Assembly (NCBI GenBank): GCA_035610835.1
Contig: CM069455.1
Span: 22,114,264-22,178,263 of the forward strand
Length of the DNA: 64,000 bases
Reading direction: 5' to 3'
Source of the DNA: Ophiura sarsii
Lineage: Eukaryota; Echinodermata; Ophiuroidea; Amphilepidida; Ophiuridae
Part shown: piece after piece, positions 59,506 through 64,000 of the stretch
Layout of the letters: the number at the start of each line of letters is the position of its first letter
Position numbering within the stretch: position 1 is the stretch's first letter
Program-made: the position numbers and the translations under genes
The notes under the pieces: model-generated
Database searches by the model: none
The model's input: only the letters and a program-made list of their open reading frames with translations
What the model was told of the DNA's origin: nothing

Positions 59506-60600
59506 GGGCAGTGTCAACCCGGCACTTGTTTCACAAATTGAATTTCATATTTCTCTATTATTTTATACTTTTATATGTATTCTATCATTACCATAATAAG
59601 TTACTAATCGGAAGCGATTATTTCCCGTTCTTTTGGGTGATTTTAAATTGTTATTGTGGTAAGTTTGAGTCAGGAAAAGGCGCATGGTTATTTGGCGGGA
59701 ATTTAAGCGGAGTTCCGCGCTTTTCAAATGCTGCGACAGCTGTCCGATCATTGCGTCGCGCGCTGAAACTTCCAGTGCGTAATACCGGACGCGCCGCTTA
59801 ATATCTGCGACGTAGACGCGAAAAACAAAAGAGCGCAAAACAATGTCTAAAATGTAAACAAAGGCCAATCTTACGATCATTTAAATTTCAGTTTTCTTCC
59901 AATTTCTTCACATTGTGACAATATAAATTGAATCTGATAGTTTATTTTGAGTGTTCATAATAGTATACTCGCTTTTTAGCTCACACGCCCGTGCATTCCG
60001 TGAACATTTAGCTTTAAATGGTGGAAAATGTCAATATTTTTACTAAATCGATGTTTTCTAGAAGTTCAAATTTGAAGGAATTTTACCAATTTTCAGACAA
60101 CCTAACACAATCAATTTTTGATTAAAATTTTCAAAATTTCACCAAAATCATCTAAAGTCAAATATCTAGGAGGCACTTTTTTTTTTTGGCTTAAAAATGT
60201 TTAGTTTTGAAAATATTGACCAAAAAGTGCCAAAAATGTGATTTTTGAGATAAAAAACCATTTTGTTGGCACTTTTAGGTCAATATTTTCAAAACTAAAA
60301 ACTTTTAAGCCCCCCCCAAAAAGGTGCTTCCTAGATAATTGACTTTAGATGATTTTGGTGAAATTTTGAAATTTTTAATCAAAAACTGATTTTGTTAGGT
60401 TGTCTGAAAATTGTTGGCACCAAAAAAGTTGATTTTTGGGCAAAAATGTAGAAATCACTATTTTTTGGGAAATTTAATACCAAAAATGGATTCTCCGACT
60501 CATTTCATTTGACAAATTGTATACATTTATGGACATTACATTATTAGTTTAAAAGTTACAGTGCTTGATAAATTTCATATATTTTGGGTTGACACTTCCC
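59506..60600. mobile_element. TTAA element 1 (GGGCAGTGTCAACCC ends)
   Basis: GGGCAGTGTCAACCC and GGGTTGACACTTCCC form inverted ends next to TTAA (59502-59505) and TAAA (60601-60604, one change from TTAA). Contains a CG-rich patch (about 59690-59830) and a ~325-bp fold-back (60088-60412). No transposase frame. Confidence 0.75.
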
Positions 60601-60604
60601 TAAA

Positions 60605-62584
60605 GGGGGCTGTCAAAGTGTCATTTCGTATTTTCCAGGAATTTCACTTTTCTTCATTTTTCAAAACTTCAGAGTGTTATCTATCAGTACATGCAAAGAA
60701 ATTTTCAATTTTGAAATTCCAAAAGCCTATTTAGAAGGATTTAAATCCCTTATTGTGATCATTGACAAAGTAGAATGGAAAAGTCTGCCCGCAGGGGATC
60801 AGCGAAACTCACATGCGCCGCGTATCCCGTGTTTTGTTTTTCACGCAAATTGGCACGCGCCAGTTCGCTTAAAATACGCGACGCTGTTATTTCGAAAGCC
60901 GTCAGTGCGTGCTGCGTTACCCGCTATGTTTTTGCCGCGTTTGAGGGCTTGTTCATATGCATTGTTTACGCATCGGAGGCCCGACTTATCAAACCGTCAT
61001 TTTTGCCGGGGTGTGGCTGAGCCTGAAAGCAAGTAGGCCTATTAGTAAAACAAGGCTTTAGCACAAGCGTTAGTGTCAAGGAGTTTGGAAAGAGAGAAGG
61101 AAAAAAGATAAAAAATAAAGGACAGAGAAAGATTTTGAATCCATGATCGGAGTGAAACATTGTAAGGAGATCAAAAAGACTTACACCGGGTTTTATCCGA
61201 AGACGTTAATGTTTTGTTTTTGTTTGGCCTTTCGATGTTGTACAAGTCCGTTCCACCCGCCCGTCCATCCAATAGGCCTACCTGTTTATCTATTTATTGT
61301 CATTACTGAATATGGTAGGCCTATAATTACTTCGTATCGTTGTTAAGTTAGCTAGTTCTCAGTTAGTTCAACTCGGTGTACTAATTTGTCATTCAGTTAT
61401 ATCAAACATAATATCAATTATAAGTGCCGTTTTACCTAGGCCTACATGGGCATGATCGGAGAAGCATCCTCGGGCCGATGAGCCGATGCTATCAAATGGT
61501 TAACATGGTTATCTCATAATAGTCTAACTTTGTATAGTACATGTATTTGCACACGCGGCAATCAAACACACGACATGTGGAGTTGGGGGGTGTATAGGGC
61601 CATGGAGAGCAGGGATGGACAGCCTCTCCTGGCACAGAAATTAATACACGAGCGTCTAAATCTTTGTCAACCGGTTCAACGCGCACGCGTCACCATTTAT
61701 TTTGCCAACTCAAAACATTCCGCGCGCGTCTGCGCTCATTGTCGATTAACGCACGCGCTTGAATGCGTTACGCTTCCCGGAAATTGTGAACGCACTTCGA
61801 ATGCGCATAAAATGGTATGGCTTCTTTTTCAAACTCGACATCATGAAAAAGGTGTTTTTTAACACACATTTGAGGTTATTTTGATACCAAGAAAAGAACG
61901 GTTTGTAATGAAACTTTGCACGAAGTTGGGGATTTATATGTTTCCCACAATATCTAAAGAACAGGATTTGAAATACGTGTATTTCCCTGTAAACCATGAT
62001 CAAACGGCGGTATTGTCACTTTTCACATTCATCTGTTGATTTCTTTATGTTCATTTTTGAGTAAAAATACGATTTACAGACACGATAACTCAATACAAAC
62101 TGCATCTGATGGACAGCAAGTAAGTTTAACGCAACAACCATGATCTTCCCCAGGTTCCATTTTTGTTGTTTTTTGTTTTAGGCCTATTTCCCGATTTTTC
62201 GGATCATTTTGTGGAAATTCACGTTTGTTGTATTTAAAAATCCCATTTTGTTGCCTTATTTGGTCAATAAATAAAAAAATATCTCAGATATCAAAAAACA
62301 AAAAAAATGGAACCCGGGTAATTTTCTTAAGATTACAAAAATCGTAAAAGGACAGATTTTCAGAAAATATTTTTTTGGTTACCTTGTCCGAATTGAAGAC
62401 TGGTCAAAATTCTCGTTTTTTATGATTTTCTCCAAAATGGTTCTTTTTAGAGCAATTTTATGTTCATGGTTAGATTTATTGAACCCTTTCCTTCAAAAAA
62501 ATGTATACTTGTATATGGAATATATGAATAATTACGTAGTTACGGCAGTTTTACGGAAGCTATTTCTGACACTTGACAGCCCCC
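60605..62584. mobile_element. TTAA element 2 (GGGGGCTGTCAA ends), abutting element 1
   Basis: GGGGGCTGTCAAAGTGTCA at the left and TGACACTTGACAGCCCCC at the right, followed by TTAA at 62585-62588. CG-rich patches lie at about 60800-61010 and 61640-61810. The frames there match nothing I recognise. Confidence 0.75.
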
Positions 62585-63061
62585 TTAAGTCACTTTTCTA
62601 ATTAGCCTTATAATGTTATTCTATTGAACTATGTATCTTTTATGGCCTGTTTTCATGATTTCTTGTTTTGTAGCTTTTTATGACATCACAATCATCATTC
62701 ACTCATAACTTTTTTTGTAATGATCATAAAAAAATGATCGAAACAGTTCTGTAATCAGCACAGATTCAGCTTTCTTATGATATAAATATCTCCAATATGA
62801 AAAATCCCGACATGTGGCGGGTTTTCACAGATCGCATCACATATGTTCACAGAGGTAACACTGATATCAATAGCGAATATATTGATCAAGCAAAATAAGT
62901 CCAAAATATCACAGTTTAGTTTTCTAAGCGATTTGTTTTGTACTTGCATTGTAATGCCACATTTGGCAGAAAACCTCACTTTAAACAGACCCTTTAATTC
63001 CAAAGATATATGGTATTCAAAACAATAGAAAACAAAAGAATTTTTTTGTTACACAAATATA

Positions 63062-64000
63062 CTTGATATTGAATCAATCGGATCGTTCCAATGCTATTTC
63101 GAGCCTGGAGAAGTGTATTTGCAATGTTAAGTCATGGAGCATTAGGAACAAGCTCATGTTCAATGATTCGAAGACCGAGGTGGTTCACGTGCCTTCCAAG
63201 TTCAAGAAATCGCCATCGTTTCCGAGAATAGCCATAGGTGATTTGACTATTGACATCAGCAATTCTGCCAAAAGCCTGGGTGTTATATTTGACAATACGC
63301 TGCAAATGAAAGACCATGTTAAAGGCATTGTAAGAGCTGCTTCATTTGCCATCTACAAGATTGGGCAACTTTCAAAGTACCTTGATCGCAGTTCCATCGA
63401 GCGGCTTGTGCATGCGTTTGTTTCGTCAAGGCTTGATTCATGTAATAGTCTGTTATACGGACTTCCTGCTGGCGAACTTGCAAAGTTACAGCGAGTTCAA
63501 AATGCGGCAGCAAGGCTGGTAACCCGTACCAAGAAACATGATCATATTAGTCCAGTACTTCACGATCTGCACTGGCTACCAATTCGTCAATTGCACTTCT
63601 AACTTTCAAAAGCATCCACGGAATGTCGCCCGATTATATCACTGATCTCATACCGCAATACAAGCCGACTCGCTCACTACGTTCTTCATCTCAACTTCTT
63701 CTGAAACATCCCGGCATTTGTAGGACAATTACATACGGTAGCAGATCTTTTTCAGTAGCTGCACCAACCATCTGGAATTCCTTGCCTGCTGACATTCGTG
63801 CAATACAATCACTTGTTGCTTTCAAGAAAGCTTTAAAGACTTATTTCTTCAGATGTACTGATTAACATTTTTGTATGAACTTGCTTTGTGATTTTTGTAC
63901 AGCAGGACTGTAATTTTTAATCATTTCTCATGTTTTTAATATTGTGTATAATGTGTATAATGTGTAGCTTAAGACCATTTGATTTTATCATGTTAATCAT
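63062..64000 (+). pseudogene. 5'-truncated, frameshifted L2/Rex-type LINE ORF2
   Basis: From 63063 the frame covers the RT thumb and connection: SWSIRNKLMFNDSKTEVV, KSLGVIFDNTLQMKDHVK, then RVQNAAARLVTRTKKHDHIS and LHDLHWLPIRQ. A stop follows at about 63600. The next frame resumes LTFKSIHGMSPDYITDLIPQ and ends APTIWNSLPADIRAI...LKTYFF at 63865. So a few codons are lost and the frame shifts around 63595-63610. The catalytic YADD region is missing. The 3' UTR runs to the window end. Confidence 0.85.

Larger units (their letters stand above)
59337..62841. mobile_element. Second copy of the 431-bp MITE, split by ~3.1 kb of insertions
   Basis: The left part 59337-59501 and right part 62589-62841 together align with 50459-50889 along their whole length (TGTGATGCGATCTGTGAAAA to TTTTCACAGATCGCATCACA). 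The break falls at the TTAA present in the intact copy. Confidence 0.85.

Noticed and set aside
60674..61036. 120-codon frame in TTAA element 2
   Set aside because: Openness follows from the CG-rich patch; no transposase motif.
1..64000. CRISPR arrays, operons or prokaryotic genes
   Set aside because: Introns, LINEs, QKI and ORC1 show this is animal DNA; tandem units are transposon-internal, not spacer-repeat arrays.

Overview
The window is animal nuclear DNA: AT-rich, intron-bearing and dense in transposons, with one 100-base assembly gap (31245-31344). Two conserved metazoan genes can be read through their splice sites. The many TA-, TTAA- and hAT-type non-autonomous elements, the CR1/L2-type LINEs and recurrent AGGCCTA words suggest a marine invertebrate, perhaps a hemichordate or echinoderm; the species assignment is inference only. 

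Left part (1-~13000, + strand): the 3' end of a Quaking/held-out-wings (QKI) STAR RNA-binding protein gene. Three coding pieces are visible. One is an exon with the proline-rich C-terminal region and tyrosine-rich motif (744-1037). The second is a 69-nt in-frame cassette carrying the KVRR...HPYQR nuclear-localisation motif (3871-3939). The third is a tiny terminal exon (12438-12454) that completes the tail RAATGN-stop, as in vertebrate QKI-5. Reading through the first donor gives a short GM... tail resembling QKI-6. ACUAAC (Quaking response) motifs flank the last exon, which suggests autoregulation.

Middle (13-45 kb): no multi-exon gene was recognised. It holds dispersed MITE families, a DR1 nuclear-receptor-site cluster (~21.8 kb), G/C-homopolymer-rich hAT-like elements with ~200-240-bp internal tandem units in inverted arrangement (27.4-32.2 kb), a tRNA-Asn-like gene (29579-29652, minus), a TA-flanked element packed with GGTGTTA repeats (36.4-37.6 kb), a young 242-bp palindrome (40.0-40.3 kb), and a single-exon gene for a 377-residue NHL-type beta-propeller protein (40760-41893). 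That gene's last codons are repeated, decayed, downstream of its stop.

Right part (45-64 kb): a 5'-truncated CR1/L2-type LINE with a long open RT frame (45.5-48.1 kb), then the last three exons of ORC1, the largest subunit of the origin recognition complex, on the minus strand (59248->52078). Its introns are loaded with nested TIR elements. The window ends in a second, frameshifted LINE. QKI and the NHL gene point right and ORC1 points left, so the NHL gene and ORC1 converge.

Six or more distinct TIR families use TTAA targets, and several insert into each other, giving a clear relative order of transposition. Element identities and superfamily names rest on termini and target duplications seen by eye, not on database comparison.
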